Assembly (NCBI RefSeq): GCF_004153195.1
Contig: NZ_SEMC01000018.1
Location: forward strand, 1-48,851
Source of the DNA: Sporolactobacillus sp. THM19-2
GTDB taxonomy: Bacteria > Bacillota > Bacilli > Bacillales > Sporolactobacillaceae
Reading direction: 5' to 3'
Length of the DNA stretch: 48,851 nucleotides
Shown here: positions 23,667 through 31,744 of the stretch, piece by piece
Layout: the number at the start of each line of letters is the position of its first letter
How positions within the stretch are numbered: the stretch's first letter is position 1
The notes under the pieces: model-generated
Told to the model about the DNA's origin: nothing
Database searches by the model: none
The model's input: only the letters and a program-made list of their open reading frames with translations
Position numbers and translations under genes: made by a program

Positions 23667-24956
23667 TTGAAATGGAGCGACTGGGATATTAATCTCAAAG
23701 TTCGTTTAATAGGTGAAGGAACTTTTAATCTACTTTTCTGGATGTTCTTTCCTTTTATGGCTATTTACTTTTCTAATCATTTCGGGCAGGAGACGGCCGG
23801 GTTGCTGTTGATTCTGTCACAGTTTATCGGGACAGTGATCGGTCTGTTCGGCGGGTACTGTGCTGATCATTTTGGCAGAAAAAAGATGATGGTTTTTTCC
23901 GGAGCCGGCCAGGCAGTGTGCTTTATTTTCTTTGCGCTGGCTAACTCTCCCTGGATGGAGTCACCGTTTCTGACCTTTATCAGCTTTTCACTGCTCGGTC
24001 TGTTCGGACAGCTGTACTGGCCGGCGAGCAGTGCGATGATCGCGGATGTCGTTCCTGAAAAGCACCGGCCGGGTGTCTTTGCTATATTTTATACGTCAAT
24101 CAATATCTCGGTGGTGATTGGTCCGCTGCTCGGAGGCTTCTTTTTTTTCAAACACCGGTTCGCCCTGCTTGTTGCCTGCACCATCGTCAGTTTTATCCTG
24201 CTTCAGGCGCTGAGAGTGTGGATTCACGAGACAGTCCCGCAGTCGGCTGCTGCATGTAAAAAAGAAAACGGATCATCTGGATGGATTTCCTTTCTAAAAA
24301 ATCAGTTTCGGGATTATGGTGTGATTCTCAGAGATCGTATTTTCCTGCTCTATATTCTGGCCGGTGTGCTGGTGGCACAGACTTTCATGCAACTTGATAT
24401 GTTGATCGCCGTCTATACTTCTGACAAGGTGCCGGATCAGACACTTTTGTCCTTTGATGGGTGGTCTTTCACCGCCTCAGGTCATCAGCTGTTCAGCCTG
24501 ATGGTTTCGATGAACGGACTCTGTGTAGCCCTTTTCACCGTGCTGGTCACAAAATGGATGGCGCGATACAGGGAAGGCGGAGTATTCATGATTTCTTCCC
24601 TGTGCTATGGTGTGGCGATGATTTTAATGGGATCGACAGTAAATGCGTGGTTGCTGCTTTTTGGTATTGTGCTGTTCTCATGGGCGGAACTGATGACAGT
24701 CGGGGTTCAGGACAGTTTTGTTGCGAAACTGTCACCGCCTGAATTACGCGGACAGTATTTTGCCACATCCGGGCTGCGTTTCTCACTTGGCCGGACGATC
24801 GCCCCGATTGCTATTCCGATGACCGTCTGGTTTGGTTATCCAGCAACCTTTATCATTTTGGCTGCGGTGGCGTTTCTTGGCATGATGCTCTATGGGGTTC
24901 TCTTTGCGATGTTTTACCGGAGAGAGAAAGTATCCTTAGCATCGAAAAATGTGTAA
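23667..24956 (+). CDS. MFS transporter (DHA1-type drug/solute efflux)
   Basis: This 429-residue major facilitator protein has twelve predicted membrane spans and the family motif A GGYCADHFGRKKMM after span 2. An acidic substrate-binding stretch is not obvious. The most likely start is TTG, with GACAGGAGAG about seven bases before it, giving the N terminus MKWSDWDINLKVRLIGEG. This is typical of a Bacillales group of efflux permeases. The loop between spans 6 and 7 (about residues 190-215) is short and basic. A strong terminator follows directly. The substrate is unknown and there is no adjacent regulator. Confidence 0.85.
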   Translation: MKWSDWDINLKVRLIGEGTFNLLFWMFFPFMAIYFSNHFGQETAGLLLILSQFIGTVIGLFGGYCADHFGRKKMMVFSGAGQAVCFIFFALANSPWMESPFLTFISFSLLGLFGQLYWPASSAMIADVVPEKHRPGVFAIFYTSINISVVIGPLLGGFFFFKHRFALLVACTIVSFILLQALRVWIHETVPQSAAACKKENGSSGWISFLKNQFRDYGVILRDRIFLLYILAGVLVAQTFMQLDMLIAVYTSDKVPDQTLLSFDGWSFTASGHQLFSLMVSMNGLCVALFTVLVTKWMARYREGGVFMISSLCYGVAMILMGSTVNAWLLLFGIVLFSWAELMTVGVQDSFVAKLSPPELRGQYFATSGLRFSLGRTIAPIAIPMTVWFGYPATFIILAAVAFLGMMLYGVLFAMFYRREKVSLASKNV

Positions 24957-24967
24957 TGAATGATTAA

Positions 24968-25003
24968 GGGAGCTTCTCCTGATACCAGGAGAAGCTCCCT
25001 TTA
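24968..25003 (+). terminator. terminator after the MFS gene
   Basis: GGGAGCTTCTCCTG pairs perfectly with CAGGAGAAGCTCCC over a short ATAC loop, followed by TTTATTTATT. A very stable intrinsic terminator. Confidence 0.85.
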
Positions 25004-25036
25004 TTTATTATGGAAAGTGGATGTCAAGGTGAAAGA

Positions 25037-25050
25037 CCCACGGCGGTGGG
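25037..25050. repeat. CCCAC-GGCG-GTGGG hairpin at the head of repeat array 1
   Basis: A perfect 5-bp stem with flanking GA...TAGTC resembles the subterminal hairpins of IS200/IS605 elements, such as the one at 48354. No transposase remains nearby, so it may be a relic or unrelated. Confidence 0.3.
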
Positions 25051-25086
25051 TAGTCAGAATGCTGGCTTATCTAACGGGGGGCGAGG

Positions 25087-25795
25087 AATTCAGCCGGTTA
25101 CCACTGTATATCAGCCGATTGCCCGGATAATTCAGCGGGGTTCCCGGATATTCCAGCCGGTTTACCCCTTATTTCAGCCGGGGGCGAGGAATTCAGCCAG
25201 ATGCCACTGTTTATCAGCCGATTCCTCGGATAATTCAGCGGGGTTCCCGGATAATTCAGCCGGATGACGCCATAATTCAGCCGGGGGCGAGGAATTCAGC
25301 CAGATGCCACAGTTTATCAGCCGGTTGCCCGGATAATTCAGCGGGGTTCCCGGATAATTCAGCCGGATGACGCCATAATTCAGCCGGGGTCAGGAATTCA
25401 GCCGGTCCCCCGGATAATTCAGCGGGGTTCCTGGATAATTCAGCCGGTCCCCCGGATAATTCAGCGGGGTTCCTGGATAATTCAGCCGGTCCCCCGGATA
25501 ATTCAGCGGGGTTCCTGGATAATTCAGCCGGTTCCCCAGATAATTCAGCGGGACTCCGGAATAAATCAGCGGGGTTACGCCTTATTTCAGCCGGGGAATA
25601 GAATTCAGCCGGATTACACCATAATTCAGCCGGTCTCACAGATAATTCAGCAAGGATCCCGGATATATCAGCGGGGTTACGCCTTATTTCAGCCGGGAAA
25701 ATGGAATTCAGCCAGTTACACTGGTTTATCAGCCGGTTCCCCAAATAATTCAGCGGGCCCCCCAATATTTCAGCCGGATAATGGGGAATTCACCC
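25087..25795. repeat. 21-bp-period TCAGC repeat array 1
   Basis: About 34 copies of a TCAGC core stand in line, most as (A/T)ATTCAGC(C/G)GG followed by a CC(C)GG-containing spacer. Core starts are at 25090, 25111, 25132, 25153 (as CCAGC) and 25174, then 25193 and so on up to 25770. Nearly all steps are exactly 21 bp, broken by steps of 18 or 19 bp after every fifth unit (once after ten). This makes a second-order repeat of about 103 bp. Two spacer types alternate in the middle as a 42-bp dimer. The array fills the whole gap between the MFS terminator and the convergent ABC permease gene. It is open as PAELS-type heptapeptide repeats in one minus-strand frame, but there is no ribosome binding site. 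It is not a CRISPR, because there are no unique spacers. Confidence 0.93.
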
Positions 25796-25834
25796 ACTCT
25801 GCCGGCTAACTGGACCCGGACTGCGCGGGTCAGC

Positions 25835-26665
25835 CTACCGCTTGTTCCGATAAAGATACATTGTGATCGGTGCAAAAATCAGAACAAGGATTGCAGAAGA
25901 CAGCAGCACCCAGACGATGTCTGCGGAAGCTGCGCGCCCCTGCATCAGCCCGCGCGCGGCGGTGGTCAGAAGCGAGACGGGGTTGACGTCGACAAAAGCG
26001 CGGAGCCAGTCGGGCATCGTCGAGGGGTCGACAAAAATATTGCTGGCGAAGGTCACCGGAAAAAGCAGGGTCATACTGATCCCCATGACGGAGTTTGGTG
26101 TCCTCAGAATCAGCCCCAGTACAGTGAACACCCATGAAAGACTGAACGAGAAAATCAGAACCAGTATAATGGCAAGAATAACGCCGATCAGTCCGCCTTC
26201 CGGGCGAAAGCCGAGAATCAAACCAAGCAGCATAACAATCACCGAAGCTATCGTATAACGGAACGTATCGGCCAGCAACATGCCGACGAGCGGGGACGGA
26301 CCCCAGACTGGCAGCGAACGAAACCGGTCGAAAATCCCTTTGGATATGTCCGTGTTCAGTGTGACCCCGGTATAGACTGTCGTAAAAACGACGGTCTGGA
26401 CGAGAATGCCCGGGAGCAGAAATTTCAGATATTCGCTCGTTGATCCGGCGAGCGCCCCGCCAAACAGATACGTGAACATCAGCGTAAACATCACGGGGAA
26501 AAAGGTGACGTCCAGCAGCTGCTCGGGAACATATTTGATTTTCAGCAGAGCACGCCACGTGAATGTCAGCGATGCGGACAGGGCGCCGGCACGCGGCGGG
26601 CGCGTCTGTCCGGAAAAGGCCTCTTGAAGCCGGGATAATTTTTCCTGTGCGTCATTTGTTGTCAT
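25835..26665 (-). CDS. ABC-2 type exporter permease (DrrB-like)
   Basis: This 276-residue permease has six predicted membrane spans after an N-terminal cytoplasmic segment of about 40 residues. The [22 protein letters not shown] stretch between spans is the hallmark of DrrB/daunorubicin-type exporters. The start overlaps the ATPase stop by four bases (ATGA), so the two are coupled. With the ATPase it would export a hydrophobic drug or lipid-like compound. Substrate specificity cannot be derived. It converges on the repeat array at its 3' end, where no separate hairpin terminator is visible. Confidence 0.9.
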   Translation of the reverse strand: MTTNDAQEKLSRLQEAFSGQTRPPRAGALSASLTFTWRALLKIKYVPEQLLDVTFFPVMFTLMFTYLFGGALAGSTSEYLKFLLPGILVQTVVFTTVYTGVTLNTDISKGIFDRFRSLPVWGPSPLVGMLLADTFRYTIASVIVMLLGLILGFRPEGGLIGVILAIILVLIFSFSLSWVFTVLGLILRTPNSVMGISMTLLFPVTFASNIFVDPSTMPDWLRAFVDVNPVSLLTTAARGLMQGRAASADIVWVLLSSAILVLIFAPITMYLYRNKR

Positions 26666-27690
26666 GCCTGTACCTCCGCTGTCTCTTTTTCATCCTCCGC
26701 CGGCCGACCGGTCAATGTCAGGAATACTTCGTCCAGACTGGGCTGCCCGAGCGAGAAACTGTTGATACGGATCCCCGCCTGACTTAGAGCAGTGAGTGCC
26801 TCCGGTGCGCGTTCCGGATGGTTCATTCGCGCGGACAGGGCGGCAGGGTCGGAAGCAAGCTGAACCGGTACGTCCAGATGCTCCGTTAACAGACGCTGCG
26901 CCTCCGGTCTTTCATCTGCACTGCTCAGCCGGACATGAAGCACACCGGAACCGATCGATGCTTTCAGCTCACTGCTAGTTCCCTCTGCAATAATCCGCCC
27001 CTGATCAATCACGGCGATCCGGTCTGCCAGCTGATCGGCTTCCTCCAGATACTGTGTCGTCAGGAGCACGGTCGTTCCGGTTGAAACAAGGGCACGGACG
27101 ATATCCCAGATCTGATTGCGGCTGCGCGGGTCAAGGCCTGTCGTCGGCTCATCCAGAAACAAGAGATCCGGCCGGACGACGATACTTGCGGCAATATCGA
27201 TCCGTCGTCTCATCCCGCCTGAATATTTTTTGACCTGCCGTTTCGCCGCTTCCTCAAGTCCAAAGGCGCCGAGCAGTTCATCGGCCCTGATTCCGGCTTT
27301 TTTCCGGGAATAACCCATCAGACGGGCAATCAGAATCAGGTTTTCTTTTCCGGAAAGGTCTTCGTCGACCGAGGCAAACTGTCCGGTCAGACTGACCCGG
27401 CGGCGCACGGAATCCGGTTCAGTCACAAGATCATGGCCGAGAATTTTTGCTGATCCTCCATCCGGCTTCAGCAGGGTCGACAGCATACGGATTGTCGTCG
27501 TTTTGCCTGCACCGTTCGGACCAAGAAAACCGTAGACAATCCCGCGCGGAATGGCCAGGTCCACCCCGTCAACAGCCCGGTGTTTACCAAATATTTTCAC
27601 TAGTCCCGAGGCCCTGACAGCCAGTTCTTCTTCAGTGTAGTGATCCAAATCATTTTCCTCCGATGATTTATAGATTTGCTTTTTGTCCAT
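26662..27690 (-). CDS. ABC exporter ATPase (DrrA-like, daunorubicin resistance family)
   Basis: This 342-residue ATP-binding protein has Walker [11 protein letters not shown] near residue 58, signature [10 protein letters not shown] and [31 protein letters not shown] follows, typical of the DrrA group. The C-terminal ~100 residues form the extension found in this family, ending in a [10 protein letters not shown] motif. ATG lies a few bases downstream of ATCGGAGGAAAATG-like sequence inside its own N-terminal region, so the start is moderately sure. It is the first gene of a two-gene operon. The 230-bp AT-rich gap to the divergent ROK kinase holds the promoters. Confidence 0.9.
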   Translation of the reverse strand: MDKKQIYKSSEENDLDHYTEEELAVRASGLVKIFGKHRAVDGVDLAIPRGIVYGFLGPNGAGKTTTIRMLSTLLKPDGGSAKILGHDLVTEPDSVRRRVSLTGQFASVDEDLSGKENLILIARLMGYSRKKAGIRADELLGAFGLEEAAKRQVKKYSGGMRRRIDIAASIVVRPDLLFLDEPTTGLDPRSRNQIWDIVRALVSTGTTVLLTTQYLEEADQLADRIAVIDQGRIIAEGTSSELKASIGSGVLHVRLSSADERPEAQRLLTEHLDVPVQLASDPAALSARMNHPERAPEALTALSQAGIRINSFSLGQPSLDEVFLTLTGRPAEDEKETAEVQA

Positions 27691-27843
27691 TATGTGTCAA
27701 TTATACGAAACCTTTTATATATTCACAAACGAGAAGAAGCAGAATTCGTAATAAAACAGAAAAATCAAATAAATAAGGGAATATTTATCTATTATTTATA
27801 AAAAAATGTCACATAATTACAAACAAAGTAGATTCAAATATGT

Positions 27844-27899
27844 TATAATGAATATGTTGAAAAAGCGCTTACATTAATAACGGTGAGCTTACATTAATA
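27844..27899 (+). promoter_or_regulatory. -10 box plus 13-bp direct repeat before the ROK kinase
   Basis: A perfect TATAAT at 27844-27849 (the -35 is weak) is followed by GCTTACATTAATA at 27867-27879 and an identical copy at 27887-27899. The copies are 20 bp apart, about two helical turns. The first copy begins within AAAGCGCTTACA, which resembles the right half of a CcpA catabolite site. The location just downstream of the start point suggests repression. Confidence 0.5.
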
Positions 27900-27921
27900 T
27901 TAGTGATTGGATGCGATAGAC

Positions 27922-28821
27922 ATGTATTTAGGCGGTATTGAAGCAGGCGGCACGAAATTTGTCTGTGCCGTCGGAGATGATCAGGGCACCGTTTTTGCCA
28001 AAGAAAAAATCGAGACAAGGGATCCGGAATATACCATGAGCCGGGTGATCAGTTTTTTTAAAAATTTCAAGATCGAATCACTCGGCATCTGCTCATTTGG
28101 ACCGGTTGACCTGCACAGGGACAGTGCAACCTATGGATATATTACGTCGACGCCTAAGGCGGGGTGGGCCAATTACCCGTTTGTCCGGACAATGGAAGAG
28201 GCACTGCATGTTCCCGCCGGATTTACGACAGATGTGAACGGAGCGGCACTGGGTGAATTGGCATGCGGCGCCGCGAAAGGACTTGACGGCTGCCTGTATA
28301 TCACCGTAGGTACAGGTATCGGGGCCGGGCTGATTACGGAAAACCGGCTGCTCAATGGGGTGACGCACCCGGAGATGGGCCATATTCTCCCGCGGCGTTA
28401 CCGGGGCGATGACTTTGAAGGGATCTGCCCGTATCACAGGGATTGCCTGGAAGGGCTTGCTTCCGGCCCGGCACTCAAGGCACACTGGGGGCGTCCGGCT
28501 GCCGAACTGCCGGCCAATCACGAAGCCTGGACGATCGAAGCAGATTATCTGGCACAGGCACTGATGCAATACGTGCTGATTGTGTCACCGAAACGGATCG
28601 TCATGGGCGGGGGTGTGATGAAGCAGAAGCAGCTCTTTCCAATGATTCGGAGGAGGCTGCAGGAACTGCTTGCCGGTTACATTGTCGCTCCTGAAGTAAA
28701 AGAAAATATTAATGATTATGTGGTTCCGCCTGCGCTCGGTGATAATGCCGGAATAACCGGTGCGCTGATTCTTGCCAGGCAGGCCCTTGATGAAAAAAAG
28801 TCGGATAAAAAATACGCGTAA
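27922..28821 (+). CDS. ROK-family sugar kinase (fructokinase-like)
   Basis: This cytoplasmic ATP-dependent hexose kinase has 299 residues. The N terminus GGIEAGGTKFVCAVG is the phosphate-binding loop. HPEMGHILPRR, then CPYHRDCLEGLASGPAL, supplies the His/Cys zinc site and the ROK signature; the FEGICPYH form is typical of fructokinases such as YdhR. VMGGGVMKQ follows in the C-terminal half. The ATG at 27922 is preferred; an in-frame TTG five codons upstream is an alternative, and neither has a strong ribosome binding site. A direct-repeat operator candidate lies before it. A terminator hairpin follows. Gene symbol withheld because the substrate (fructose, mannose or other) is not certain. Confidence 0.85.
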   Translation: MYLGGIEAGGTKFVCAVGDDQGTVFAKEKIETRDPEYTMSRVISFFKNFKIESLGICSFGPVDLHRDSATYGYITSTPKAGWANYPFVRTMEEALHVPAGFTTDVNGAALGELACGAAKGLDGCLYITVGTGIGAGLITENRLLNGVTHPEMGHILPRRYRGDDFEGICPYHRDCLEGLASGPALKAHWGRPAAELPANHEAWTIEADYLAQALMQYVLIVSPKRIVMGGGVMKQKQLFPMIRRRLQELLAGYIVAPEVKENINDYVVPPALGDNAGITGALILARQALDEKKSDKKYA

Positions 28822-28837
28822 TCTGAAGTACGATGTT

Positions 28838-28870
28838 CAGGGTGCGCTTCCATTTTGGGAGCGCACCCTG
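28838..28870. terminator. bidirectional hairpin between ROK kinase and flavoprotein
   Basis: CAGGGTGCGCT and AGCGCACCCTG are perfect complements around TCCATTTTGGG, with a further CC/GG pair inside. It lies between convergent genes. Confidence 0.7.
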
Positions 28871-28890
28871 TGCTATTTACACATGACAAC

Positions 28891-30309
28891 TCAGTGGACC
28901 CCGGACCACTCAGCGGTAAATTCGGGTTCATCGTAGGCGAAGTAACGGTTCAGATACGTCATTTTGTCATCCTGAAAAAGCTGACCGGCAATATCTTTTA
29001 CAATTGCCGGCAGGCTGTATTTCATGCCTGAGAGAGCGGAAGCCGACAGGCCGCAGCTGATCATGCCTGAATAATTATAGGCATAAAGACCGTGGAGCTG
29101 CTTTTTTCCGGCTTCATCGCGGCTCTGATAGCCAAACCCCGGACTCAGGCAGGGATGAGCATCAAGAATCGGATTGGCGATTTCCTCCGGTGCGCGGTAG
29201 CGGTCGCCCCATCGGGCAATATGTTTTTCAACCAGACGGAGTTCCGGCCTGAGCGCCGGATCCGTGCGCAGGCCGGTGCTGATGATGAGAAAATCAAAGG
29301 TGAACGTCTGATCAGGCGTGGTCACAGCGGCGAGTCCGCCCTTTTCCGTCACGCCGAGCCAGGGGGAGTGAAGGTGCAGGTGGAATCCCGGGTGGGAAGA
29401 AGCCCGTCTGAACATGTCATTAGTCGGTGGCTGATTCAGTTTGAAAAAGTGAGCCATCACGGCATATTTTTCTGCCTCGGTCAGTCTCTGAAAATGTTCG
29501 ATCAGGCCGGATGGTTCCATTTGCCGGATCGGGTTAACCCGGGGCAGTTTTTTACGTCTGACAAAGATGTGGACCTCCGCGGCGCCTTCTTTTAATGCAA
29601 AATCGGCGTTGTCAAACGCAGAAGCTCCGCCACCGAGGACCGCTATTTTTTTCCCTTTCAGCCGGTCAAAAGAAATGTTTTCTGATGTATGCGCGTAGAG
29701 CCGGTGCGGCAGATTTTCCGTGACGACCGGCGGCGTATACCAGGTCCCGCCCCCCTGTATGCCGGTGGCGAGGACGACCTTCCGGGCCAGAAGGTGGTCT
29801 GTCGAAGCACCGGCGCCTGAAACATGCAGACGGAACAGATCCTCTGAAAGCGGTTCGACCAGATCGAGATGCACCTGATTCTTAACCGGGAGGCTGAGTA
29901 CGTTCCGGTACCAGCGCAGATAACGCATCCAGTCCTCGCGGGGAATTTTGTCCAGTGCGTCCCAGTTCTCCGCGCCATACTGAGCCACCCACCAGGCATG
30001 GAAAGTCAGGGACGGGATGCCAAAATCGACTGGAGTCAGTCCTTTCGGCGTACGCAGGGTCGCCATCCGCGCATAGGTCACCCATGGGCCTTCACGGCCT
30101 TCTGCGTTTTCATCAAGCACCAGAATATTGAAGATCCGCTCGCGCATCAGTCCGAAGGCAATACCGAGCCCGCACTGCCCGCCGCCGATAATGACGGTAT
30201 CGTAGACATGTCCCTCCGGATGGTGAAGCGGGCGAACCCAACTTTTACGATTAAAATCAAGAAATGAAAGATCCTGTTTCACGCGTTCATTCAAAGTTGC
30301 GAGGGCCAT
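28891..30309 (-). CDS. FAD/NAD(P)-dependent oxidoreductase (flavin monooxygenase-like)
   Basis: This 472-residue protein has two dinucleotide-binding motifs. The first is IIGGGQCGLGIAFGL near residue 40 for FAD, and the second is IAVLGGGASAFDNADFAL near residue 213 for NAD(P). LIISTGLRTDP lies near the end, as in the flavin monooxygenase/thioredoxin reductase-like superfamily. The pattern resembles small-molecule monooxygenases rather than HpxO-type urate hydroxylase, which has a single FAD motif and a DG fingerprint. ATG follows AGGGAGG with about nine bases spacing. The gene is divergent from the amidase-pucR-uraDH operon, with a shared 230-bp promoter region. A role in purine catabolism, as oxygenase or as electron donor, is possible but unproved. 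Confidence 0.82.
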   Translation of the reverse strand: MALATLNERVKQDLSFLDFNRKSWVRPLHHPEGHVYDTVIIGGGQCGLGIAFGLMRERIFNILVLDENAEGREGPWVTYARMATLRTPKGLTPVDFGIPSLTFHAWWVAQYGAENWDALDKIPREDWMRYLRWYRNVLSLPVKNQVHLDLVEPLSEDLFRLHVSGAGASTDHLLARKVVLATGIQGGGTWYTPPVVTENLPHRLYAHTSENISFDRLKGKKIAVLGGGASAFDNADFALKEGAAEVHIFVRRKKLPRVNPIRQMEPSGLIEHFQRLTEAEKYAVMAHFFKLNQPPTNDMFRRASSHPGFHLHLHSPWLGVTEKGGLAAVTTPDQTFTFDFLIISTGLRTDPALRPELRLVEKHIARWGDRYRAPEEIANPILDAHPCLSPGFGYQSRDEAGKKQLHGLYAYNYSGMISCGLSASALSGMKYSLPAIVKDIAGQLFQDDKMTYLNRYFAYDEPEFTAEWSGVH

Positions 30310-30491
30310 TGTCCTGCCTCCCTTTTAGTCGGCCTGTTTCATTATATGACATCATCTGTTATTTATATTAACGTCATTCTGCCATGACTTCAATTGTAAA
30401 ATATCTAAATTTTCTTTAGGACATTGGGCAGATTCAACAGATATGGATTGTATCGCCCGGAATGGTCTATCGCAATGTCTGATTTTTGCAG

Positions 30492-30497
30492 TATAAT
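30492..30497 (+). promoter_or_regulatory. -10 box of the amidase-pucR-uraDH operon
   Basis: A perfect TATAAT lies 45 bp before the amidase start. The -35 region is poor (ATCGCA/TATCGC), which suits an activator-dependent promoter. Confidence 0.45.
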
Positions 30498-30542
30498 AGA
30501 TAAAAATGAAATTTCTGAAACAGGAAACGGGAGGCGGTCCGG

Positions 30543-31721
30543 ATGAAAAAGGATTACGGCGCGTTTATTGAAGATCAGATGAATCTGGCACCGACCGGGA
30601 ACGGAGATCTTCGCGGCCGGTCATTTGCTGTAAAAGATATATTTGCAATAAAGGATCACGTCTCAAGTGCCGGAAATCCGGACTGGCTGAAGACGCACCA
30701 GGCAGCCGAAGCCGATGCCCCGGCCGTTGCCGTACTGAGGAAAAACGGAGCCCTGCTGCGCGGCGTCACGGTGACCGATGAGCTGATGTACAGTCTGAAG
30801 GGGGACAATATTCACTTTCCACCGACCATTAATCCGGCCGTCCCCGATGCGTTCACGGGCGGATCGTCGAGCGGATCGGCGGCCGCCGTCGCCGGAGGAC
30901 AGGTTGACTTTGCCATCGGTACCGATACCGGCGGGTCCGTCCGTATTCCATCTGCTTACTGCGGCCTGTTCGGGATTCGTCCGACCCACGGCGCGATATC
31001 ACTCGAAGGCGTGATTCCGCTTGCCCCTTCTTTCGACACGGTCGGATGGATGGCGCGCTGCGCGAAGGGGCTTGAAAATATCGGCTCCTGCCTGCTTCCG
31101 GAACAGCCGCTTCATTCTTACACTCGGTTTTATATGCTTCAGGAAGCCTGGGATCTGATCCGTGATCCATCCGTCAGGGAAACGCTGATGGATTTTATCA
31201 GAAAAACCTGCCCCGCTATGACGACCCAACCGGTTCCATTGCCTGTTTCATCGCTGCCTGAAATTGCGGAAACCTTCCGGATCATCCAGGGGACAGAGGC
31301 GTGGCAGATGCATGGCGCATGGATTGAAAGGACGCACCCGGCCTTCGGGCGCGATATCGCCGGACGTTTTGAAGCGGCGTCACGGATGACAGATCATGCG
31401 CCATTTGAAAAAGCCGCCACAGTCAAGGCACAATTCAGTCAGGCGATGGCGCGGATGACACAGGCGAACGGGCTGATTTTGATTCCGACGACTTATGGAC
31501 CTGCCCCGAAACGGGCGGCTTCGTTTGAAGAAAGTGAACGTGTGCGGTCGCGGACGATGCAGCTGACCTGCATTGCCGGTGTTTCCGGCCTGCCTCAGGT
31601 GACGGTACCCGTCCCGCATCCGGACGGACCGATTGGTTTGTCCTTTATTTCGGGACGGGGGACGGACCGGCAGCTGCTCAGATGGGCAGCTGCACACTTT
31701 GCCGGCACGGAAGGCGGATAA
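30543..31721 (+). CDS. amidase-signature family hydrolase
   Basis: This 392-residue Ser-Ser-Lys amidase has Lys31 in FAVKDIF, the cis-Ser in GGSSSGSAAAVAGG (about residue 109) and nucleophile Ser132 in GTDTGGSVRIPSAYCG. The length is short for the family (usually 450-500), as in AtzF-lacking or plant-type small amidases. ATG follows GGGAGGCGG. pucR begins 23 bases after the stop, so it is the first gene of the regulator-uraD-uraH operon and very probably acts in purine breakdown. PucG in this island would generate oxalurate. An amide or ureide further down the pathway, such as oxalurate, is therefore a candidate substrate. That assignment is inference only. Confidence 0.83.
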   Translation: MKKDYGAFIEDQMNLAPTGNGDLRGRSFAVKDIFAIKDHVSSAGNPDWLKTHQAAEADAPAVAVLRKNGALLRGVTVTDELMYSLKGDNIHFPPTINPAVPDAFTGGSSSGSAAAVAGGQVDFAIGTDTGGSVRIPSAYCGLFGIRPTHGAISLEGVIPLAPSFDTVGWMARCAKGLENIGSCLLPEQPLHSYTRFYMLQEAWDLIRDPSVRETLMDFIRKTCPAMTTQPVPLPVSSLPEIAETFRIIQGTEAWQMHGAWIERTHPAFGRDIAGRFEAASRMTDHAPFEKAATVKAQFSQAMARMTQANGLILIPTTYGPAPKRAASFEESERVRSRTMQLTCIAGVSGLPQVTVPVPHPDGPIGLSFISGRGTDRQLLRWAAAHFAGTEGG

Positions 31722-31744
31722 ACAATAACTACGGGAGTGCTTTA

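Noticed and set aside
25010-25765. Open frames coding for heptapeptide repeats (PAELS- and NSAG-type) in array 1
   Set aside because: Both strands and several frames are open because 21 bp is a multiple of three. There is no ribosome binding site, the 19-bp steps break the frame, and the array lies between convergent gene ends. I treat it as a DNA repeat rather than a protein gene.
28891-30309. HpxO-type FAD urate hydroxylase
   Set aside because: The protein has two dinucleotide motifs in flavin-monooxygenase arrangement and lacks the single-FAD class A pattern with DG fingerprint, so I did not name it as urate hydroxylase.
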